46,812 bases of DNA from Gemmatimonas sp. (GTDB lineage Bacteria > Gemmatimonadota > Gemmatimonadetes > Gemmatimonadales > Gemmatimonadaceae): positions 1-46,812 of the forward strand of contig PNKL01000020.1 of NCBI GenBank assembly GCA_013822425.1, in the 5' to 3' direction. Made by a program: the position numbers and the translations under genes. Below, in pieces: positions 18,080-24,750 of this stretch. The notes beneath the pieces were generated by a model, which was given only the letters and a program-made list of their open reading frames with translations, searched no databases and was not told the origin of the DNA. The first letter of the stretch is position 1, and each line of letters opens with the position of its first letter.

Positions 18080-19825
18080 ATGAACAACCGTCACCAGCGG
18101 AGCTCGTCGCTCCGCGCCCCCGTCGCTCCGCTGCACCGCGGGCCGCAAGCCGCCGCGCACGCCGCCGCCGGGATCGCCACGCCACACGCCGCGCCCAACG
18201 CGGCCCTGCTCATCGATTTCGACAACGTCACGATGGGCATCCGCTCCGACTTGCAGACGGAGCTGCGCAACCTGCTGTCGTCGGACATCATCAGCGGCAA
18301 GGTCGCCGTGCAGCGCGCCTACGCCGACTGGCGGCGCTACCCGCAGTACATCGTCCCGCTGTCGGAATCGTCCATCGACCTGATCTTCGCCCCGGCGTAC
18401 GGTTCGTCCAAGAAGAACGCCACCGACATCCGCCTCGCCGTGGATGCGGTCGAGCTGGTCTTCACCCGCCCGGAAATCGGCACGTACATCCTGCTCTCCG
18501 GCGATTCGGACTTCTCCTCGCTCGTGCTCAAGCTCAAGGAGTACGGCAAGTACGTCATCGGCGTCGGCATCCGCGAGTCGTCGAGCGACCTGCTGGTGCA
18601 GAACTGCGACGAGTACTACAGCTACAACGCCCTCGCCGGCCTCGTGAAGTCGAGCGACGAGACGGCCGCGCAGAAGTGGGACCCGTGGGAGCTGGTTACC
18701 GAGGCCATCACCCGCATGTCGAAGAACGGCGACGTCATGCGTTCGGACCGCCTCAAGCAGGTCATGCAGGAAATCGACGCGACGTTCGACGAGAAGAACC
18801 TCGGCATGTCGAAGTTCTCGCGCTTCTGCCAGGAAGCCTCGCACAAGGGGCTGATCCTCGTCACCAAGCTCGAGAACGGCCAGCTCGAAGTCGCGCTGCC
18901 GAGTGCGCTCCGCAAGGACGCGCCCACGCCGGCCGGCGCGGCGGCGGTCGGCGCCGCGCCGCGTGACGACGAGGAAGGACGGGGCCGTCGCGGCCGGCGC
19001 GGCGGCCGTGGTCGCGGTCGTGAACGTGCCGCTGAGCCGCGCCCCGAGGTCGCTGCCGCTCCTGCCGCAGTCGCGGCACCCGCAGCAACCCCCGCTGCCG
19101 CGCCCGCGCCGGCACCCGCCGCACCGGCGCCGCATCATCCGCGTCATCCGCGTCACGAGCGCAAGCCTGCCGCGCCGCATGTGGACGCCACCATCGGCGT
19201 CTCGGGCGTGCGCCTGACCCGCGACGAAGCGTTCTCGCTCGTGCGCCGCGCCGTTGAGGCGCTCGCCACGGGGGACTCCTCGGTCATGGCCGAGGCCGTG
19301 CGCGTCAAGGCGCGTGAACTGCTCGGCCGCGACAGCGAGTCGCTGAGCGACCGCAACTTCACGCGCATCCTGCGTGACACGCACGACGGCGGCGCGGTGG
19401 ATGTGCGCCGCCGCGGCGATTCGTTCGAGGTCTCGCGCGTCGAGGGCGCAGTCAGCGTCGCCGACCAGCTCAGCGCCGCCGAGGCGCAGGCCAAGGCCGA
19501 CGCACCGCCGCCGCCGGCTGCCGCGCCCGCTCCGCGCGGCGTGGGTGCGAGCCGCGGCCTCCCCGCCAAGGGGGGCCGTGGCGTGAAGGTGCCGCCGTCC
19601 CTGCTCCTCCTCGGCGTCGTGGACGACACGCCGGCGATGACGCCGCCGTCGCAGCCGGTGGCGGAGCCGGCCAAGAAGGGCCGCCCTGGTCGCAAGCCGC
19701 CAGCGAAAGCCAACGCCGCGGCAAAGGCCGAAGCTCCGGCGAAGGCTGAAGTCCCGGCGAAGGCTGCGGCCAGCGCCAAGCCGGCGGCACGGAAGCCGCG
19801 CGCCAAGAAGGACCCGGCTGCGTAG
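18080..19825 (+). CDS. NYN-domain (PIN-like) nuclease with two OST-HTH/LOTUS domains and H1-like tail
   Basis: A 581-residue multidomain protein. Residues 41-190 form a NYN (LabA/DUF88) nuclease domain with the acidic set D46, D48, D116, D142 and D144 ('LIDFDNV', 'ATDIRL', 'LLSGDSDF'). Residues about 200-275 ('WELVTEAI' to 'GQLEVAL') and about 375-452 ('DEAFSLVRRAVEAL' to 'DSFEVS') look like two OST-HTH/LOTUS RNA-binding domains. Between them lie an Arg-Gly-rich stretch (300-316) and an Ala/Pro linker. The C-terminus (531-581) starts with an AT-hook-like 'KKGRPGRKPP' and continues with Lys/Ala/Pro repeats like histone H1. ATG 18080 has AGAAGG just upstream. The architecture suggests an RNase acting on structured or nucleoid-associated RNA; the substrate is unknown. 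Confidence 0.85.
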   Translation: MNNRHQRSSSLRAPVAPLHRGPQAAAHAAAGIATPHAAPNAALLIDFDNVTMGIRSDLQTELRNLLSSDIISGKVAVQRAYADWRRYPQYIVPLSESSIDLIFAPAYGSSKKNATDIRLAVDAVELVFTRPEIGTYILLSGDSDFSSLVLKLKEYGKYVIGVGIRESSSDLLVQNCDEYYSYNALAGLVKSSDETAAQKWDPWELVTEAITRMSKNGDVMRSDRLKQVMQEIDATFDEKNLGMSKFSRFCQEASHKGLILVTKLENGQLEVALPSALRKDAPTPAGAAAVGAAPRDDEEGRGRRGRRGGRGRGRERAAEPRPEVAAAPAAVAAPAATPAAAPAPAPAAPAPHHPRHPRHERKPAAPHVDATIGVSGVRLTRDEAFSLVRRAVEALATGDSSVMAEAVRVKARELLGRDSESLSDRNFTRILRDTHDGGAVDVRRRGDSFEVSRVEGAVSVADQLSAAEAQAKADAPPPPAAAPAPRGVGASRGLPAKGGRGVKVPPSLLLLGVVDDTPAMTPPSQPVAEPAKKGRPGRKPPAKANAAAKAEAPAKAEVPAKAAASAKPAARKPRAKKDPAA

Positions 19826-19827
19826 CG

Positions 19828-20481
19828 GTGAAGCGCGCACGCGTCACCAGCCCTGAGAACGCCGCGTCCCCACTGGGGGCGCGGCGTCTCTCATGGCGCG
19901 CGCTGCCGCGCCGCTTCTACGATCGTGACACGGAAGTGGTCGCGCGCGACCTCATCGGGCGCGTGCTCGAGTGTACGCGCGACGGTGTGACCTGCCGCGG
20001 CATCATCTCCGAGACCGAGGCATACCTCGGCGAGCACGATCCTGCCTGCCACGCCGCCGTCGGTCGTACGGCGCGCACGGCGGGCCTCTACGGGCCGCCG
20101 GGCACGGCGTACGTCTATTTCATCTACGGCATGTACTGGTGCGTGAACGCGGTCACGCGAGCGGAAGGCCTGCCGAGCGCGGTGCTGATTCGCGGGGTGC
20201 GCCCGCTTGACGGGCTCGACGCCATGCGGCGCCGTCGCGGCCGCAGCCGGCGCATCGCCGACCACGCACTCGCCGACGGCCCCGGCAAGCTCTGCCGCGC
20301 CTTCGGCATTGACGGCCCCGCGCACCACGGCGCCGACCTCGTGCGCGGCCCCGCGCTGCGCATTCTGCACGGCGCCGCGGTGGACGATGCACTCGTCGCC
20401 GTGACGCCGCGAATCGGGATCAGCAAAGCCAGGGAGTGGCCGCTGCGGTTCCTGCTGCGGAACGCTGACGGTAGACGGTAG
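19828..20481 (+). CDS. 3-methyladenine DNA glycosylase (AAG/MPG family)
   Basis: The 217-residue protein removes alkylated purines from DNA. It has the family core 'GIISETEAYLGEHDPACHA', where E62 corresponds to the catalytic Glu, then 'RTARTAGLYGPPGTAYVYF' and 'YGMYWCVNAVT', which form the lesion pocket with the intercalating Tyr. The C-terminus 'GPGKLCRAFGID' is also typical. The only standard start is GTG 19828, two bases after the NYN gene. The first 22 residues are not conserved-looking and cover a strong hairpin (19855-19890), so translation may begin further in at a non-standard codon. The stop TAG lies within a GACGGTA repeat. Confidence 0.92.
   Translation: MKRARVTSPENAASPLGARRLSWRALPRRFYDRDTEVVARDLIGRVLECTRDGVTCRGIISETEAYLGEHDPACHAAVGRTARTAGLYGPPGTAYVYFIYGMYWCVNAVTRAEGLPSAVLIRGVRPLDGLDAMRRRRGRSRRIADHALADGPGKLCRAFGIDGPAHHGADLVRGPALRILHGAAVDDALVAVTPRIGISKAREWPLRFLLRNADGRR
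19855..19890 (+). terminator. Strong hairpin after the NYN gene, inside the AAG reading frame
   Basis: GAGA-ACGCCGCG and CGCGGCGT-CTC pair with one bulged A, and the inner CCCC/GGGG extends the stem around a tiny loop. It looks like a transcription terminator or processing signal for the NYN gene, yet it falls within the first codons of the glycosylase frame. Confidence 0.55.
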
Positions 20482-20489
20482 ACGGCGGC
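20467..20489 (+). repeat. 7-bp array (GACGGTA) across the AAG stop codon
   Basis: GACGGTA units in 7-base phase run through the glycosylase TAG stop (20479-20481) and end in a degenerate GACGGCG unit. Faces the 10-base array of the convergent gene across a hairpin. Confidence 0.75.
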
Positions 20490-20515
20490 GTACGCGAGAA
20501 CCCCAGTGAAAGCGC

Positions 20516-20545
20516 AGAGGTCCGGAGCCATCGCCCCGGACCTCT
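20516..20545. terminator. Terminator hairpin between convergent AAG and barrel genes
   Basis: A perfect 10-base stem AGAGGTCCGG/CCGGACCTCT with a 10-base loop lies between the stops of the two convergent genes. Confidence 0.8.
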
Positions 20546-20572
20546 GCCGTATTCTGCCGTATTCTGCCGCTA
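20543..20572 (-). repeat. 10-bp array (CGGCAGAATA) starting at the barrel-gene stop codon
   Basis: On the minus strand the TAG stop at 20570-20572 is followed at once by units CGGCAGAATA, CGGCAGAATA and CGGCAGAGGT; the last merges into the terminator stem. Confidence 0.82.
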
Positions 20573-21232
20573 TCTCAATTTGTCGATCGCCGTCCCGAAG
20601 TTGTACCGGAGCCCGGCCTCCCAGAAGCTCGTCGAGCCGTTGCCATTGATGAGCCAGCCACCCGTCCCCTTGGTCGGCATCATCGTGTACTGTGCGTACG
20701 GCGCGAAGCGGTGCCAGGTGATCATGAAACCTCCGCTGAACGTCGCCTTGGCAAGGGCACGCGCATCGTTCACGCGCTTTTGCGCGGAGTCGCGGGCTGC
20801 GGCGCTGTTGAAGAACGTTCCGATCGGCTCCGCCTGCTTGATGTAGTTGAACGAGTAGCCGACGCCGGCGTACGGCCGGAACCACGTCCAGTTGGGCAGG
20901 AAGAGGATGCCCTGGAATCCAACACGCCGCAGGTCGGTGATCAACGCCTTGCGCAGGCCCGACGAGTTGGGGTCGGCCACGGTCGACGAATCGGTGAAGT
21001 ACGCTTGCGCCCCATAGATCTGCAGCGCCCAGCGCTGGCGCGTGATCAGCCAGTCGGCCTGGATCATCGGCGCGTCCACGCGGTGGAAACGCGTCGGGAA
21101 CGACAGCCGTCCACCGCCCGCACCCCAGAACCACGAGTGTTCAATCGGCACATTCGCCTGCTGCGCCGCGGCGGCGGCGGGGAGAAGCGCCGCCAGCGTG
21201 AACGCGCGGCCAAGGCGTGAGATCGTCCGCAT
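20570..21232 (-). CDS. Predicted outer-membrane beta-barrel protein
   Basis: The 220-residue precursor has a signal peptide (residues 1-24, 'FTLAALLPAAAAAQQ'). The rest alternates polar and aromatic residues as in small 8-stranded barrels ('SWFWGAGGGRLSF', 'WALQIYGAQAYFT', 'RPYAGVGYSFNYI', 'FAPYAQYTMMPT', 'SFWEAGLRYNFG'). ATG 21232 has GAGGG upstream. The protein is exported and probably sits in the outer membrane; I cannot name a function. It is transcribed alone, with its own promoter region between it and kbl's 3' end. Confidence 0.72.
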   Translation of the reverse strand: MRTISRLGRAFTLAALLPAAAAAQQANVPIEHSWFWGAGGGRLSFPTRFHRVDAPMIQADWLITRQRWALQIYGAQAYFTDSSTVADPNSSGLRKALITDLRRVGFQGILFLPNWTWFRPYAGVGYSFNYIKQAEPIGTFFNSAAARDSAQKRVNDARALAKATFSGGFMITWHRFAPYAQYTMMPTKGTGGWLINGNGSTSFWEAGLRYNFGTAIDKLR

Positions 21233-21348
21233 GCTAGAACCCTCGAAAAGGAGGATCGCCGGCGCCCCCCGCGCACCGACGCGACAGCACTTGCCGCTCG
21301 GTGACCGGTGCAGCCAGTGGTACCGGATGTAGACGATGCGTCCCGCCC

Positions 21349-21365
21349 CCGGGTCACGGACCCGG
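21349..21365 (-). terminator. Hairpin downstream of kbl
   Basis: CCGGGTC/GACCCGG with a 3-base loop lies a few bases beyond the kbl stop. There is no T run, so it would act as a stabiliser or Rho-assisted terminator. Confidence 0.45.
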
Positions 21366-21371
21366 CAGCGG

Positions 21372-22580
21372 CTACATCGCGAGCCCTACCTTGCGTGCCA
21401 CACGAGCGATGGTGCGCACGGCAAAGTCCAGGTCGTCCCTGGAATGCGCCGCAGAGATCTGGCAGCGAAGCCGCGCCGTCCCGTGCGGCACCACCGGGAA
21501 CCCGAATCCGGTGACGAAGATCCCCTCGTCCAGCAGCAGTTCGCTCATCTTGATGGCGTGCGCCGTCTCGCCGATGATGATCGGCACGATCGGTGTGTCG
21601 CCCGGCAGCGGATTGAACCCGGCCTCGATGATCGCCTGCCGGAAGTACTGCGCATTGTCCCGGAGCTTCTGCACCCGTTCGGGGTAGGTCTCGAGGAACT
21701 GCACCGCCGCCAGCGCGCTGGCCGCCACCGTGGGAGGCAGCGCGTTGGAGAAGAGCTGCGGTCGCGACCGCTGCGTCAGCATGTCGCACAGCGCCACAGG
21801 CCCCGCGACGAAGCCGCCGGCGGCGCCGCCGAGGGCCTTGCCGAGCGTGGACGTGATCACGTCCACCGCGCCCAGCACCCCAAAGTGCTCCGCTGTGCCG
21901 CGCCCCGTCGCGCCCAGCACGCCCGTGGAGTGCGAGTCGTCCATGACGACGATCGCGTCGTGGTCGCGCGCGATCTGCAGAATGTCCGGTAGCTTCGCGA
22001 TGCTCCCTTCCATTGAGAAGACACCGTCGGTCCAGATGATGCGCCGGCGCGCCCCCTTGTTCGCCGCAAGCTTCTCGCGCAGGTCGTCCAGGTCGCCGTG
22101 CTTGTACACGGCCGTGGTGCACCTGGTGATCGCTTTCGCGAGCCGGACCGAGTCGATGATCGACGCATGGTTCAGCGCGTCGCTCACCACACAATCCCCT
22201 TCCTCGGCGATCGTCGCGGTGAGCCCCTCGTTGGCGTTCCAGCAGCTCACGTACGACAGCGCCGCGGGCGTGCCGACGAAGCGCGCCAACGCCGCCTCCA
22301 GCTCCCGATGCACGGAAAACGTGCCGCAGATGAAGCGCACGCTCCCCGTGCCCGCGCCATAGCGCTTGAGCCCGTCAAGCCCGGCCTGCACCACCGATGG
22401 CTCGTTGCAGAGCCCGAGGTAGTTGTTGGAGGACAGGATGAGCACCTCGCCGCGCCCCTCCATGCGGACGTGCGCCGCCTGCGGCGACTCGAGGTAGGTC
22501 AGCCGCTTGTAGACCCCATCGGCCTTCAGTTGCGCAATGGCGCCTTCCAGTGATGCGGAGAATGCGGAGTTCAATGCCAT
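21372..22580 (-). CDS. kbl: 2-amino-3-ketobutyrate CoA ligase (glycine C-acetyltransferase)
   Basis: The 402-residue PLP enzyme of the alpha-oxoamine synthase family splits 2-amino-3-oxobutyrate with CoA into glycine and acetyl-CoA. Seen are 'SNNYLGLCNEP' at 51-61, 'GTGSVRFICGTFSVHRELE' at 77-95, D214 and H217 in 'MDDSHSTGVLG', and the PLP lysine K248 in 'STLGKALGG'. Length and motifs match Kbl better than BioF or the 5-aminolevulinate synthases, and the tdh neighbour upstream supports this. The gene lies 84 bases downstream of tdh; the gap is filled by an 11-base repeat array, so co-transcription is likely but coupling is not direct. Confidence 0.95.
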   Translation of the reverse strand: MALNSAFSASLEGAIAQLKADGVYKRLTYLESPQAAHVRMEGRGEVLILSSNNYLGLCNEPSVVQAGLDGLKRYGAGTGSVRFICGTFSVHRELEAALARFVGTPAALSYVSCWNANEGLTATIAEEGDCVVSDALNHASIIDSVRLAKAITRCTTAVYKHGDLDDLREKLAANKGARRRIIWTDGVFSMEGSIAKLPDILQIARDHDAIVVMDDSHSTGVLGATGRGTAEHFGVLGAVDVITSTLGKALGGAAGGFVAGPVALCDMLTQRSRPQLFSNALPPTVAASALAAVQFLETYPERVQKLRDNAQYFRQAIIEAGFNPLPGDTPIVPIIIGETAHAIKMSELLLDEGIFVTGFGFPVVPHGTARLRCQISAAHSRDDLDFAVRTIARVARKVGLAM

Positions 22581-22620
22581 AGGTATGCCAACCCGTCCCG
22601 TAGACGGAACTGTAGTAAGT

Positions 22621-22667
22621 CTGTTGTCTCTCTGTTGTTTCTCTGTTGTTTCTCTGTTGTTTCTCTA
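22621..22667 (-). repeat. 11-bp array (AGAAACAACAG) starting at the tdh stop codon
   Basis: Read on the minus strand, the TAG stop at 22665-22667 is followed directly by about four 11-base units of type AGAAACAACAG, the last with a G for A. The array occupies most of the tdh-kbl gap, so it lies inside an operon and not at its end. Confidence 0.85.
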
Positions 22668-23690
22668 TCCTATTTCGAATACCACCTTTCCCGCCTCTCC
22701 GCTCTTGATCACGCGGATCGCCTCGGCATGTTGCTCCAGCGGAAATCTGTGGGTAATGACCGGCGTCGGGTCGAACTTGCCGGAACGCAGGAACTGCGTC
22801 ATCTGGATCCACGTGTCGTACATCCGGCGGCCGACCACGCCGTACACCGTGACCCCCTTGAAGATGATCTCGGTTGCCAGGTTCATCTCCATCGGCTTCG
22901 CGGGAATGCCCAGCATCTGCACCCGGCCACCGACGCGCACTTCCTTGAACGCCTGATGCACGGCGGCCGGCACGCCGGCCATTTCGAGCACGACATCCAC
23001 GCCCAGGCCGTCCGTCGCCTTGCGCACGGTGTCGGCCACCTGATCGGGAGTCACCGCGAAGTGCGCGCCCATCGCGCGCGCCAACTCCAGCCGTCGCGGG
23101 TTCACATCGCTCGCAATCACGCAGCTCGCGCCCGCCGCGACGCAGATCCCGACGGCGAAGATGCCGATTGGCCCGCATCCCGTGATGAGCACGGTATTGC
23201 CGGGGATGTCGGCCGTCAGCGCCGTGTGGAACGCGTTCCCCATGGGGTCGTGAATGCCGCCAATCTCGAACGGGATGTTGTCATCGAGGTGCCAGACATT
23301 GCCGGCGGGCATCGCGATGTACTCGGCGAAGCAGCCGTCCCGGTCCACGCCGATGATGCGCGTGTTGGGGCAGACGTGCGAGTTGCCCGTGCGGCACAGG
23401 TGGCAGCGGCCGCAGACGATGTGCCCCTCGGCCGTCACGCGATCGTTGACGTGCACGTCGGTGACGAGCTTGCCCACCTCCACCACCGTGCCGGCGAACT
23501 CGTGGCCGACGACGAAGGGCGGCTTGCAGCGCCCCTTCGCCCAGTCGTCCCACGCGTGGATGTGGACATCGGTGCCGCAGACGCCGGCACGGGACACCTT
23601 GATCAGGACTTCATCATCGCGGATGGTCGGGACAGGGACGTCCCGCAGTTCGAATCCAGCGGCGGGGGCTGGTTTGACGAGCGCTTTCAC
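22665..23690 (-). CDS. tdh: L-threonine 3-dehydrogenase
   Basis: This 341-residue zinc-dependent MDR oxidises threonine with NAD to 2-amino-3-oxobutyrate, the Kbl substrate. Catalytic-zinc ligands C38, H63, E64 and structural-zinc cysteines C93, C96, C99, C107 fall at the same numbers as in the E. coli enzyme, and 'CGTDVHIHAWDDW' and 'GHEFAGTVVEVG' are typical. The nucleotide fold carries 'ITGCGPIGIFAVG'. I chose GTG 23690, with GGAG nine bases upstream, because it gives the standard N-terminus 'MKALVKP' and length; a start at 23774 would add a non-conserved Arg/Ser-rich stretch. About 270 bases upstream separate it from the SDR gene. Confidence 0.96.
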   Translation of the reverse strand: MKALVKPAPAAGFELRDVPVPTIRDDEVLIKVSRAGVCGTDVHIHAWDDWAKGRCKPPFVVGHEFAGTVVEVGKLVTDVHVNDRVTAEGHIVCGRCHLCRTGNSHVCPNTRIIGVDRDGCFAEYIAMPAGNVWHLDDNIPFEIGGIHDPMGNAFHTALTADIPGNTVLITGCGPIGIFAVGICVAAGASCVIASDVNPRRLELARAMGAHFAVTPDQVADTVRKATDGLGVDVVLEMAGVPAAVHQAFKEVRVGGRVQMLGIPAKPMEMNLATEIIFKGVTVYGVVGRRMYDTWIQMTQFLRSGKFDPTPVITHRFPLEQHAEAIRVIKSGEAGKVVFEIG

Positions 23691-23910
23691 GCGCGGAGGC
23701 TCCGGTCTTTGGGCGGATGTCGCCGGCGAAGACGGCCGGCGCGATCGGGATCGGCGATACCACGCGGCCGACACATAAAACGTCGCGTGTGACGTCGTCA
23801 GACGGAAGGGCGAATTTGCTGATCTCTGTGTAGTGGAACCACAACCACACGGCCGAAGGGCGCGAAAGACCGCGAAGAAGCACCAGGGAACAGCGCCGCA
23901 CTCGGCTTTA

Positions 23911-23960
23911 TCTGTTGTCTCTCTGTTGTCTCTCTGTTGTCTATCTGTTGTTTCTCTTTA
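23911..23960 (-). repeat. 11-bp array (AGAGACAACAG) starting at the SDR stop codon
   Basis: The TAA stop at 23958-23960 leads directly into four 11-base units (AGA-[G/T]A[G/A]-[A/-]CAACAG type). The unit is almost the same as in the array after tdh 1.3 kb away. Confidence 0.85.
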
Positions 23961-24749
23961 CAACAGTCCCGCCGTCTGCCCGCCATCCACCTGAATCGCC
24001 GTCCCCGTCACGAAGCTCGCGCGCTCCGACGCCAGGAACGCCACGACGGCCGCCATCTCGCGGGGCGCGCCCACGCGCTTGAGCGGCACGTGCGCGGCAC
24101 GCCGTGCCAGCAACTCCTCCACGGCGATGCCGTCGCGCGCCGCACGCATGCGCGCCAGCTCGGCAGCGCGCGCCGTGTCGAAGTGCCCGGGCAGCACCGT
24201 GTTCACCAGCACGCCGTCCGCCGCCACCTCGTTGGCCATCGTCTTCGCGAAGCCGAGCAGGCCGGCGCGCGCCGTGTTGGAGAGCAGCAGGTCGGGCTGC
24301 GGTTGCTTGGCCGCAAACGACGTGAGGAAGATCACGCGCCCCCACCGGCGCTCGCGCATGCCCGGGAGCGCGGCCTGCGCCAGCTCGACGGACGCCAGCA
24401 GGTTGAGCCGAAGCGCCTGCTCGAACTGCGCCATGGTCGCGACATCGACCGTCGTTGCCGGCGGGCCGCCGGCGTTGGCCACCACGATGTCCACTCGTCC
24501 GAGCGCCGCCTGCGCCGTGCGCACGCACGCGGCGGGGGCGCCGGGCTGCGCCAGATCCGTCGGCACGGCGATCACGCGCACGCCATGCCGCTGCGACAAC
24601 TCGTCGGCCACTGCCTGCAGCCGCGCCACGTCGCGGGCCACGACCGCAACGTCGCATCCCTCGGCCGCCAGTTCCTCGGCAATCGCGCGTCCCAGCCCCG
24701 ACGACGCGCCTCCCACCAGCGCTACCTTGCCGCGAAGCCCGAGGTCCAT
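23958..24749 (-). CDS. SDR-family oxidoreductase with substituted catalytic site
   Basis: The 263-residue protein has the short-chain dehydrogenase fold: the cofactor loop 'GGASSGLGRAIAEEL' at 13-27, 'ANAGGPP' at 91-97, Ser S144 and the C-terminal 'FVTGTAIQVDGGQTAGLL'. The Y-x3-K pair reads S157-N-T-A-R161 instead, so both Tyr and Lys are replaced. This pattern occurs in a divergent SDR subgroup annotated as FabG-like; whether it acts as a reductase is open. ATG 24749 lies one base after the formate dehydrogenase stop and has GGAGG upstream, so it is coupled to that gene. Confidence 0.85.
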   Translation of the reverse strand: MDLGLRGKVALVGGASSGLGRAIAEELAAEGCDVAVVARDVARLQAVADELSQRHGVRVIAVPTDLAQPGAPAACVRTAQAALGRVDIVVANAGGPPATTVDVATMAQFEQALRLNLLASVELAQAALPGMRERRWGRVIFLTSFAAKQPQPDLLLSNTARAGLLGFAKTMANEVAADGVLVNTVLPGHFDTARAAELARMRAARDGIAVEELLARRAAHVPLKRVGAPREMAAVVAFLASERASFVTGTAIQVDGGQTAGLL

Positions 24750-24750
24750 G

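Noticed and set aside
23838-23886. Additional degenerate CGAA-type repeat between the SDR and tdh genes
   Set aside because: Only two or three imperfect 9-10-base units can be seen; too weak to list as a repeat family.
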